A stretch of DNA of 64,000 nt, taken from positions 3,534,001 to 3,598,000 of the forward strand of contig NC_068557.1 in assembly GCF_022201045.2 (NCBI RefSeq). The letters run 5' to 3'. Shown here in pieces: positions 42,984-54,100 of this stretch. The stretch's first letter is position 1; every line of letters starts with the position of its first letter. Source of the stretch: Citrus sinensis. Lineage: Eukaryota; Streptophyta; Magnoliopsida; Sapindales; Rutaceae. The notes below the pieces were generated by a model, which had not been told where the DNA came from, ran no database searches, and was given only the letters and a program-made list of their open reading frames with translations. The position numbers were made by a program, and so were the translations under genes.

Positions 42984-43327
42984 AACTTTTGTATTATTTT
43001 TCTTTCTTCTTTGTTTCTTGATTCAAACAAAGAAAACTCAATAACCCAGATCAAGAAAGGGCAAGAAAACGCTGTCGGATTGCTCAATTGCAGTGACAAT
43101 GAGAAGAAGAAGAAGAAGAAGAGAACGAATTAGGGTTTTATTGATCTTCTCTTCTTCTTCAGAGAGTGTTTGCGAGAGAGCGAGAGATGAGAAGCAGATT
43201 CCTGTGGGTTTGGTTTAAAACAGAATGTGGATGGCATAAAACGGTGTCGGTTTGATGGTGCTTGTTTTTTGAAAAATATTTCGAACGTTATGGGTCGGCG
43301 TAGATTCCTGTTGTCTGTATTTTGGTC

Positions 43328-43337
43328 TCCAACGGCT
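43328..43337 (+). promoter_or_regulatory. Mitosis-specific activator (MSA) element upstream of the E2-C gene
   Basis: TCCAACGGCT matches the MSA consensus YCYAACGGYY at all ten positions, 345 bp upstream of the E2-C ATG. Further AACGG cores occur near 43238 (AAAACGGTG, +) and 43372 (complement of CCGTTTT). MSA sites bind three-repeat MYB factors and drive G2/M expression, which fits an E2-C gene. Confidence 0.6.
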
Positions 43338-43439
43338 AGTTTTTATTTTCATGATTTCAACGTTGCCGTTTTCAACAAACATGCGGGGCGTACGGCGCAC
43401 GCTCCCCGTTTTCACCTCACTCATTAGTTAGTCATTTCC

Positions 43440-44941
43440 TAATTCGGGTTTTTATACTAAAAATAATCTTCTTTTCCTTTAATATAAAGCAAAAGAAAAA
43501 TTTCACCAATTATCTATTAATTTACCAAAAATCACTGATGGGGCCAAAATGCCAATAGTTCCTCACGATTCAAAAAGTTTACACCAGCAAAAACGAAAGC
43601 TTTGATTTAGTGATGGGGTTAAGTACACAAGTTCATGTTTTCCCTCTTACAATTATTTTCTCTCACATAAATATGGGTAGAGATAAATTTTTTTACAAAT
43701 ATTAGCGAGAGCAGAATTTTGAATTAATCTTAAATTAGTATAAGTTTCATATTATAATACTTACATTCTATAACCGGTTATAATCTCTAGTATGTTGTAG
43801 TTTCTTTAGGTTATTATGATGAGACTCGTTTGCTCTCTTAATTCATTCTTTAATTAGAGATAGATTTTGATAGTGTATGTCAATTTTACAATGATCTCTT
43901 TTTACATATTATGAAATCCTTGTTAAACTATTTGCTTGTTCTTACAAGACAAAATATATTTTATTAATATTTTTTTATTTTTAATTTATCACTTACTTGA
44001 ATAGAATAAAGGAATTCTGTAATTGTAAAATATTCCTTAAAAAAAATGGATATCAATTTGTTTATCTCTTTGAAATATACTGATGATGTACAAGAAACAA
44101 CTTTGTTTGCCTATTAAAAAAAAAAGGGGCAACGCTTGAGTTGCAACTCATCAAGCAAACCCAAGCAACAAAGCTCATTCAACCAAATCTTCAGCGAGTC
44201 CTCAACAAATTCATTCAAAGATACCTTAAAGAACTTGAGCAAAAGTCAAGTCAGGGTTTCAATGAAAGAAATATAAAAATACCGGGGTCTAGATGAAACT
44301 TTCTATAAATTTAATAATTAAATTGTGAAAACGTTTTGTTTGATTTTACTTTCAATCACTAATGAAATCAGATAATCGCGCTTCCTGTTGGCAGAGATAT
44401 TGGTCAAATTATGGGTCGTCTTCCAGCTGGTGAGTTCATATTTCTCTGTGTTCAAGTGCTAAAGTTTTTATTACATGTTCAAATTTTAATTGATTGAATG
44501 CATGTGTTTATACATGTATTTGGCTCATATTACTTAATTTGGCTGAATTATGACTTGTTAAGAAGAAAATAAATTACTCATTCTCCCAAAAGTCAAGTCA
44601 ATGGAGCCTGAATTTGGAATATATAATTAAGCTAGTAGTTTTATCTTATTTATATTTTTCAATTTGAAGATTGATTAAGCTAGTTGTTAAGACCTGTTTG
44701 GCTATCCTTTATATAATTTCCCTGTTTTTCATTTGGTCATTCTGGAAGCAAGATACATGAATTCAATTTTTTTTTTTTTTGGGTAATTTTTATTGTTTAA
44801 CTCAAAGTCAACATTGCTGCCGATCAAGGTATCTTTTGAGAAATGGACGAAGACTAAAGTGAAAAAAGAAGTTAAGACGACAAGCATGGGAGTATTATAT
44901 TGTTTTCTTGTTAGCTTAAATCTAAGAAAGATAGATGAAAT
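43440..44941. other. Spacer between E2-C and the TNL gene
   Basis: The sequence is mostly AT-rich. At 44390-44432 an exon-like piece (AGATATTGGTCAAATTATGG, then GTCGTCTTCCAGCTG followed by GTGAGT, preceded by TTGGCAG) might be a 5' UTR exon or an unrelated relic. 44140-44295 reads for about 50 codons (LQRVLNKFIQRYLKELEQKS) without a family I know. Confidence 0.35.
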
Positions 44942-47900
44942 ATGTTAAGACATCAGATCCATATGCAGTCTCTGATCAGTTTGAACATGATGGCTTCCTC
45001 TTCATTCTCTCCCATCGCTACTCTTCCTCAAGTGAAATGCGATGTTTTTCTTAGTTTCAGAGGTGAGGATACCCGAGACAACTTCACCAGCCATCTTTAC
45101 GCAGCTTTGTGCCGGAAAAAGATTGAAACTTTCATTGACAACCGACTTATTAGAGGAGAGGACATTTCCCCGTCTCTCTTGGATGCAATTGAAAGATCAA
45201 AGATTTCGGTGGTCATTTTCTCTAAAGGGTATGCTTCTTCCGGATGGTGTCTTGAAGAACTTGTGAAGATCCTGGAATGCAAAGACAAATATGGACAAAT
45301 TGTTATACCGGTTTTTATCATGTTGAGCCATCAAATGTAAGAAACCAAACTGGGATTTTTGGGGATGCATTTTCAATGCTTGAAGGACAATTTGTGGGGA
45401 GGGTAGACAAGCTGCGAACATGGAGGATTGCACTGAGGGAAGCTGCCAATATTTCTGGCTTTGATTCTAATACTGTTAGGTAATCTCTTCTCAAAGAATA
45501 CCCTACTGTCTGCATAAACTCAATATAGCGAAGCAACTGTCCACGTATGGCTTTGAAGAAAAAAATACCTTTAACTTTAATTGATGGATAGAAATAAAAT
45601 CCTTATGGAAATGGTTGCGAGTTGATTAAAAAATGTTAACTGTGCTCAGTTTTACAGAATGTGTGCTTAGGATTTGCATATTTGAGAATTTGGGATAAGT
45701 TTTTGATGTTTGGGAAAATTCCCTTAAAACTACCTAAGCTTTTGTAAAATCAGGATTTACTACCAAAAGCTATATATGGTACAGAATCAATGGATAAAAG
45801 CATAAGAAATTTAGTTATATTGTACTGAATAATTGTTATCCACATGTCTGTAGATAGTAAATGACATTAAAACAGATGATTCATACAATTGACATATATA
45901 TTAAACTATATATGTTAACGGTAGGTAATTATCTTGTGAAACTTCCAATTGTTATCCCTTTGGAACCTAACATATATTGCCTTTCTCTATTTTTTTTTTT
46001 TCACTTTCTATTAATTTATCTGAACTTTCTATTTGCTTTCAATATTTCTTAGGCCTGAATCTGTACTCATAGAGGAACTGGTCAAAGATGTTTTGAAGAG
46101 ATTAAATGATATATTTCCAAGTGATTGTGAAGATCAGCTGGTTGGTGTAGAATCAAGCATAAGGGTAATTGAATCTTTACTAAGTACTGGGTCGAAAGAA
46201 GTTTACAGTCTTGGAATTTGGGGCATTGGTGGTATAGGCAAGACAACAATTGCTAGTGCTATATTCAGCAAGATCTCAACTCATTTTGATGGTTCTTACT
46301 TTATTCAAAATGTTAGAGAGGAATCTGAAAAATCTGGAGGACTAGCTCACCTGAGACAAATACTCCTTTCTGCAATATTGGATGATGGAAATGTATCAAT
46401 TGGATGTCCCAGTATTGGCCTAAACTTTAGAAGCAAAAGGCTTAGCCGCAAGAAGGTTCTAATTGTTTTTGATGATGTATCTACTTCTGAACAAATGGAA
46501 TTCTTAATTGGAGATAAGGGTTGGTTAATGCCAGGGAGTCGACTTGTAATAACAGCTAGAGATAAACAAGTTCTCAGAAATTGTGGAGTGGATACAATAT
46601 ACGAGGTCAAAGAATTATTTGATGATGATGCTCTTATGCTCTTTAGTCGATATGCCTTTGGAAAAAACCATCCCAATGCAGATTATATGGAGCTGTCAAA
46701 CAAAATTATAAAGTATGCTAAAGGAGTTCCATTGGCTATTAAGGTTTTGGGGCGCTTTCTATGTGGAAGGAGAATACAAGATTGGGAAAGTGCAATGACT
46801 AAAATGAAACGAATCCCTCATGTGGATATCCAAAAAGTGCTAAAAGTAAGTTATGATGGCTTGGATGACGAGGAACAAAATATGTTTCTAGATATTGCAT
46901 GTTTCTTTAAAGGAGAAGACAAAGATTGTGTAATAAGATTCTTAGATGGCTGTGGCTTCTCAGCTGAAATAGGAATAAGTGTTCTTGTTGATAAGTGTCT
47001 CATGATTATATCCAATAACAAGATAATGATGCATGATTTGCTACAAGAAATGGGCAGGGAAATTGTCCGACAAGAATCCATCAAAGATCCTGGAAAGCGC
47101 AGTCGATTGTGGCATCATGAGGATATCTACAATGTTTTGACAAAAAATATGGTGAGCACTGAAGTGACTATTACTTATGTCTATTTCATTTATGCTAGAT
47201 TAGTTTAGCATTTTGTTCGAGAATATTGTATAGAAAATAATATTAAAAATTAGAATGGTAATATCGTACAGAAAAATGACATTAAAAATTAGCATGGTAA
47301 TGTCGTATAGAAAAATGACATTAATTTGAATGGTAAAAGTAAAAAAGCCTAAGAAATGTAAGTGGATAGGTGATGCATAGAAAAGTTTGAATGCATATTC
47401 TGCGCCAGTAAATCACTTGTTTTTTGTATCCTTATATGCATTATAAATTCAGTTTATGGTAGTTTAAGATTAATCGAAATTATTATTATTATTTTCATTA
47501 GGGAACTGAATCAATTGAGGGTATCTCTTTGGATATGTCTGAAGTCGAAGATATACACCTGAATGCCAGGGTTGTATAACCTAGCAAAGATGCACAAATT
47601 GAGATTTTTTAAGTTCTATAGCTCACACTATGGAGAGAACGTGAATAAGGTACATAATTTTCGAGGTTTGGAGTCTACTGAGTTGAGGTATCTTCAGTGG
47701 CATGGATGTCCATTAAAATCATTGTCTTCGAAAATTCATCCAGAGAATCTTGTTTCGCTTGAAATGCCTCATAGCAGCATTAAACAACTATGGAAGGGTG
47801 TCCAGGTATACCTTAGCATTCATATTGCAATTAGTCTTTTTGTGAAATAGTTATTCATTTCCTATATGCTAATACTTTTGCTTTGAAATAAATTTTTGCA

Positions 47901-49679
47901 GCGTCTTGTCAACTTAAAACATTTAAATCTCAGTCACTCAGAGCATCTAACCAAAATCCCAGACCTTTCACTGGCCACAAATCTTGAGAGCCTGACTTTC
48001 CGAGGCTGCACAAGTTTGCTCGAGACTCACTCTTCTATTCAATATCTGAATAAGCTTATTGTCCTAAATCTAGAACATTGCAGAAGTTTAACGAGTCTTT
48101 CCACAAGTATTCATTTGGAATCTCTTAAAACGCTTATTCTTTCTGGCTGCTCAAATCTCATGAGTTTTCCAGAGCTATCTTGTAATATAGAGGAGTTATA
48201 TTTAGATGGAACTGCAATCCAAGAACTTCCCTCATCCATTGAACGCCTATCCAGTTTAATCTTACTGAATCTTCGAAATTGCTCGAGGCTTGAAGGGCTC
48301 CCGAGCAAAATATGTAAGTTGAAATCTCTCGAACGCCTTAATCTCTCAGGTTGCTCGAATCTGCAAAGGTTACCTAACGAACTTGGAAATTTAGAAGCCT
48401 TGAAGGAGCTGAAAGCCGAAGGAATTGCTATAAGAGAAGTACCTTCATCGATTGTTTGTTTGAAAAATCTGGGTAGATTATCTTTCGAGAGCTTCAAGGG
48501 TCATGAGCAGATGGGGCTCTTGTTGCCTATTTCATTTGGCTTGACCAGTCTAACATATCTAAGACTAACTGATTGCAGCATCACAGAGTTACCTGAATGT
48601 CTTGGCCAGTTGTCATCACTGAGAATTTTATTTCTAGACAAAAACAATTTTGAGAGAATACCAGAAAGTATCATTTACCTGTCTCACTTGCATTGGCTGA
48701 GGATAAGCTATTGTGAGAGGCTTAAATCTTTACCAGAGCTTCCTTGTGATCTATCTGACATTGAAGCCCATTGTTGCTCATCACTGGAAGCGTTATCGGG
48801 TCTATCAATTCTCTTCACACAAACATCTTGGAATTCACAGTGTTTTGATTTTGTTAATTGTTTAAGATTGGATAAGAATGAGCTCAAAGAAATTATCAAA
48901 GATGCTCAACGGAAAATGCAGCTTGAAGCAACTACATGGTGGGAAGAACTTGAAAAGGTGTCTCTCTAACTCTCTTTTTGAATGATGTTAATTTTTTTCC
49001 CCTAAGGAAAGGAATGGGATGTTAAAGTTAACAATGTTAATAATATTGATTTTGTTTGGTACAGCAACTTTGCGAGATCCCGAGTGGTACGATCTGTTTC
49101 CCTGGAAGTGAACTTCCGGAATGGTTTATGTTTCAAAGCATGGGATCTTCTGCAACCTTCAAGTTACCACCGGATTGGTTTAGTTATAACTTTGTTGGCT
49201 TTGCTCTATGTGCTGTTGTTGCATTTCGAGACCATCATGATGATGGCTGGGGTTTTCAAGTTTTCTGTGAATGCAAACTCAAAACTGAAGATGGACTCTG
49301 TCGTGTTGCAGTTGGCCACTTGACTGGTTGGTCTGATGGTTATCCTGGCCCTCGTTATATTGGGTCGGATCACGTTTTCGTGGGTTTCGATTTCTATATG
49401 TTTTCAGATGGTTTTGATGAATATTATTACAGTGATGAAGTTTTTATCCAATTCTATCTCGAGGATCGGAGGTGTGTAGATTTTTGTGAGGTGACAAAAT
49501 GCGGGATTCATTTGTTGTACGCCCAAGATTTTGCTGATTCAACAGAAGATTCAGTTTGGAATTTTAGCTCTGATGAGCAAGGGGAACTACCATTGCAGCC
49601 ACCCCCACCACCCAAGAGGTTGAAATACTCTGTAAGTCAATCACCGGTGGTACCTTTTGTAAGGGGAGTCTTTTTATAG
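44942..49679 (+). pseudogene. TIR-NBS-LRR (TNL) resistance gene with two reading-frame breaks
   Basis: Five exons: about 44990-45479, 46053-47151, 47502-47805, 47902-48957 and 49065-49679. The likely start is ATGGCTTCC at 44990; an upstream in-frame ATG lies at 44942. [19 protein letters not shown] and [11 protein letters not shown] with the NADase Glu. NB-ARC: GIWGIGGIGKTTIA (P-loop), KKVLIVFDDV, GSRLVITARDK, GVPLAIKVLG, LDIACFFKGED and MHDLLQEMGREIV. LRRs with repeated LNLSGCSNL and LRNCSRLEGLP follow, then a post-LRR C-JID domain (CFPGSELPEWFMFQSM). The family senses pathogen effectors and TIR makes NAD-derived signals. Break 1: only five T at 45312-45316, so the frame shifts after VIPVF inside the TIR. 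Break 2: exon 3 runs into TAA near 47577 unless the frame shifts. The first break is homopolymer-associated, so sequence error is possible; otherwise it is a young pseudogene. Confidence 0.88.
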
Positions 49680-49826
49680 ATCTCCTTTTGCACAGCACTC
49701 AAAAGTTCATGACTTCTCAGAACTAAATATATATGTTGCGCCATGGTTAAAGTTTTTGTTATATATGTGCACCGTTGTGTTCTGTAATTTAGGGGAACAG
49801 AATTTAAATGCCACAGCCTTTTGTTT

Positions 49827-51170
49827 TCAATTCCTTTCTTGAGTATGGTTTGGATAAGCTCTTCTGAATTTGATCGCCAAATTCGCCAAATTTAAGTGCA
49901 AGAATTTAAAATCACAAAGATCACAAGTTAGCTCTGGTAAGGATTGGAGCCTCTCACAATAGCTTATGCTAAGCCAATACAAATAAGACAAGTGAATGTT
50001 GCTTTCTGGTATTCTCTCAAAATGATTTTTGTCTAGAAATAAAATTCTCAATGAGGATAACTGGTCAATACTGTCAGGTAACTCTGTGATGATGTAATCA
50101 ATTAGTTTTAAATGCATTAGACATTTTAAGCCAACTGAAACAGGCAATAAACGCAACACTCCTCACGACCCTTGAAACTTTCGAAAGATAATCTACTAAT
50201 CTACTAAGATTTTTCAAACATACAATTGATGAAGATACTTCTCTTGTACCAATTCCTTCAGCTTTCAGCTCCCTCAAAGCTGCTAAATTTTCAAGTTCGT
50301 CAGGCTAGCTCTTTAGATTTGAGCAACCTGAGAGATTAAAGTATTGCAAAGATTTCAGCTTACATATTTTGTTTGGGAGCCCTTCAAGCCTTGAGCAGTT
50401 TCCAAGATTCAGTATAACAAGCTTGGATAGATACTCAATGGATGAGGGCAGTTCATTGATTGCAGATCCATCTAGAGATGACTCCTCTATATACAAAAGA
50501 GCTCTAGAAAAATCATGATATTTGAGCAGCCAGAAAGAATAAGCTTTTTGAGAGATTCCAAATGAATACTTGTGGAAAGACTCGTAAGACTTCTACAATG
50601 TTTTAGATTTATGGCAACAGGCTTATTCAGATATCGACTAAATTAGTGAGTTTCCAGCAAACTTGTACAACTTTAGAAATTCAAGCTCTCAAGATTTGTG
50701 GCCAATGAAAGACCAGGGATTTTGGTTCGATGCTCTGAGTGACTTAGATTTATATTTTTTAAGTTAACAAGGTGCTACAAACATTTATTCAAAAAAGTTA
50801 GCATATATATCTATAATTTCCTAATAAAAGAGCAATTACAGTATAAATACTAAGCTATACCTGGATACCCTTCCACAGTTATTTAATACTACTACGAGTT
50901 ATTTCAAGCGAAACAAGATTTTCTGAATGAATAATTGAAGACAATGATTTGAATGGTCATCCATGCCACTCAAGACACCTCAGCTCAGTGAAAATACACT
51001 CCAGCCCTTAAAAATTATGTACCTTATTTATGTTTTCTCCATAGTGTGAGCTATAAAACTCCAAAAATCTCAGTTTATGTCTTTTTTATTTTTAAAGTAC
51101 AGTCACTTAGATATATCTCTTCAACTTTAGACATATCCAAGGATATTCCTTAAATTGCTTCGGTCTCTTA
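49827..51170 (-). pseudogene. Decayed, inverted partial copy of the TNL gene
   Basis: Reading leftward, 51166 to about 50870 matches exon 3 of the neighbour (GISLDMSKVEEIYL, then the HYGEN-like region and the KGIQ donor). A short intron follows, then LRR sequence to 49827 (INELPSSIEYLSKLVILNLG, NCSRLEGLPNKICKLKS, SSLRILFLDKNHFERIPES). Stops and frameshifts break it in several places. The intron beyond 51170 still resembles the neighbour's intron to about 51540. TIR and NB-ARC parts were not found. Its last LRR end lies only 147 bp from the neighbour's stop codon, in tail-to-tail orientation. Confidence 0.82.
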
Positions 51171-51949
51171 ATAATCAGAAAAAAAATAAAAGTTAGCATC
51201 GAATTTATATAACTTAAGTGCACAAATAATATTATCCAGTCACTCAATAGCTGATCTATAAATTGACATAAAATAATGAAGGAATTACATACGCAGATTA
51301 TGCATAAAGTTTTTTTTGTAAAAATTGACATTGCATTTATATATGTATATATTTTTTCCACATCACCTATCCACTTATATTCCTTAGAACTTTTATTTTC
51401 CGTTATTCTATTAATTATTATGACACATCATTTTTACTTTCAGTGCTATTTTCTATACAATATTCCCATTTCTTCACACGATTTCTTGTAAAGATGAGAA
51501 ATTGATTTTTGCAAGATTTTCAAAGCCATTAAGTGCTTAAAATGGCAGCGTAAACTTACAGAATGCTTCAAACCTTTTCTACATAATGCCTATCCATGCA
51601 TAAGATAAGATATTAAGTATATATATTCATGTTGATTTCATCACGAATTCTAGAAGAAAAAAATCATATATTCTGAATTAGTCACTTTACGAGGTCAGGG
51701 AATTTGAAAAAGCACGTATTCTGAATTAATGTCTTGACGGAGCTGACGAGAATTTACAGTTAATCGCAACAGAGACTGTTTTTGAAAACAATCGCTTAAA
51801 TATTCCATATATTTCTTACTAATTCTCCTTGATGTAAAATATTGGTAAGTGTACGTCTCCAAGAGCTTTTACCGCTAAAAAACAAGTAAAAAGTAAGTGC
51901 ATGCCTCTAAAATATTGCCTTTTTACTGCTAAAAAGCAAGTATCTTTAG

Positions 51950-53066
51950 TCTATTCCATTTCCATGGTTAAGGCCACTGTTAATTGTATTGCCAGCACCT
52001 CCCATTCCAATTACATTATTTGATTCTTATTCAACAAAAATTTCACCATGCTATCTACAACTAAAATTCGTGAAGATAACAATCATTAACCCCTTCAAGA
52101 TCCGTACACGTACTGATCTTACAAACATACTTTGAATTTAATCAGGATTGTGGTTTTTACAAATCATCATGCTGTCTACTCAAAGAACAATAGTACATAT
52201 ATCAGTTTATAAATCCGTAAGCCAAAGTAATTAATAATTACTCATCGAGGGACATAGAGGCATTTACTATCGGATTTCTTTTTGCACTGTCTAATTTGAT
52301 CACCCTTCTCACCTTTTACTTTCGATCATCCTTACAAACCATCTTAAACACCAAGGCAAACTAATTAATAATTACTCATCGAGGGACATAGAGACATTTA
52401 CTATCTGATTTCTTTTTACACCATCTAATTTGATCACCCTTCTCACCTTTTACTTTCGATCATCCTTACAAACCATCTTAAACACCGTGTATGCGATGGA
52501 TAAGCCGATCATCACTCCAGATGCATAACCCATCTTAGAAAACTTTCAATCAAACTAGCTCGAATGGTGTCTCAATTTTATGATAATAATAATTCATAAA
52601 ACCGTAACTAAAAGAAATTTCAAACTTAACAACCATGTAAAATAATCTCGATGAGTTTATATCCCCAAGTGTTTTTGCTGCCAAAAGGCAAACATCTTTA
52701 ACCTATTCAGTGATTAAAATGACTAATAATTGTATTGCCAGCACCTCCCATACCAATTACATGAATTTGATTCTTATTCAACAAAAAACCTAGATTCTCC
52801 TTCAAATCAAAATTACCTTTGTCCATAACAATATCTTGCAATCTCACAGTCATCTCTTTTACAGATCGCGGACTCATCATCAATCTGTTATAACAAGTGG
52901 GTTTGAGTTTTCTTACCTCACTTGAAAGAACTGGGTTCAGCTTCAAGAAAAGCTTTACTTGCAAACTCATCAAGTAAATCTTCATCTCATAAGCCAAGTT
53001 TATAAGCTCGTAAAGCCAGATCTTCACTGGTTCTTTCGTCCTCTGCTTCTCCTTTGCCGTCTGCAT
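51950..53066 (-). pseudogene. Relics of the 5' end of CC-NBS-LRR genes, two tandem pieces
   Basis: 52707-53066 reads on the minus strand WLYELINLAYEMKIYLM, SSEVRKLKPTCYNRLMMSPR, SVKEM, RLQDIVMDKGNFDLKENLG, then IHVIGMGGAGNT. This is the Rx-type N-terminal domain of CNL proteins followed by a P-loop whose Lys is lost (GNT for GKT). A second shorter copy of the P-loop part lies at about 51950-52040 (same GCCAGCACCTCCCATTCCAA string). Nothing of NB-ARC beyond the P-loop remains. These are dead remnants, probably duplicated together with 52224-52485. Confidence 0.7.
52224..52485. repeat. 134-bp tandem duplication
   Basis: A unit starting AATTAATAATTACTCATCGA and continuing through CCATCTTAAACACC occurs twice; the TTAATAATTACTC string starts at 52231 and 52365. 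The copies differ at about six positions (for example GGATTTC versus TGATTTC). It lies between the two CNL relic pieces. Confidence 0.88.
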
Positions 53067-53069
53067 CCT

Positions 53070-54100
53070 CGAGCACTTCTTGTGAAGTAGAGAAAAATTC
53101 TCAAAGAGTCAAAAGTCAGTAGGGTTTCTAAGCCCCAAGGAAGGATGTATTAAGAAGTTTACAATTTTTCCTTATATTATTTACGAAATAAACAATAATA
53201 ATCCCTTTACGAAAACCAATCATAATTTATTTTTAAAAATTACGGAAATTGGCATGTTTTCCTCTGCTTTTAAATCCTAGTACTGTTTAGCGGGGTATTA
53301 ATTTATTAGGTTTTAAGACTTTTTAGATTGGTTAGATTTTTTTTAAAGAAATTTAGATATTTAAAAATTATTAAGTGAGTACAATTTTATAATAATTCAC
53401 AAAACTTTTTACAAATTTATGTTAATTAATAACTTTATCATAATATCATTTTTTTTATTTTTTTTATTTTAAAGTTTTGGATAACGATGAGAAATTCCAA
53501 ACATCTCAGCCTTGTTCTTGGATCACCGTGAATATAGAATGCATTCGCAGCCAATCGGTGTGAACAATTATATAATATAAATTTCATATTGAATGCATTA
53601 TTTCTTTGAATTTATGTATTTTATATTTGTAATTAGAGATATCTAAAAAATATGTGAATATGGGTTAAATGTAGAGATTATTGACCTATTGAGGCACATT
53701 TTATTAAACATCCCTGCTCATTAATATTGTTGATAATATTTTTGCTTTCCTTAACCTTATCATTTTTATGGACTTCTAGTAGAAGGCATTCAACATCAAA
53801 GCCATTATAATATCTAATCACAAGCTTCATAAATTACTGACCAGATTTTTTTGCATAACATGTTTTGCAACACGCAATATTTCCTTAGATAATTTGATGA
53901 TTAAAATTTAAACATGCTCGTGAAGAATAAAAGAAAACCTCATTGCTTCGGACAGAAACTCCATTGCTACACATTCATGCATAAAACTGACCGCTACAGA
54001 TAATAAATGTTATTGGATGTATGGTGCAACTTTGGTGCCAGTTTCGTATGAAGCCCACAAAAATTTTTCTACTAAAGACAAGGCATTGTAGCTCAGAAGA
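53070..54100. other. AT-rich spacer downstream of TRM11
   Basis: No gene or clear element. It includes the 3' UTR of the TRM11 gene near 53950-54100. Confidence 0.5.

Noticed and set aside
48111..48497. 128-aa frame antisense to the TNL LRR exon
   Set aside because: Mirror of the repeated LRR codons; the other strand has clear LRR signatures.
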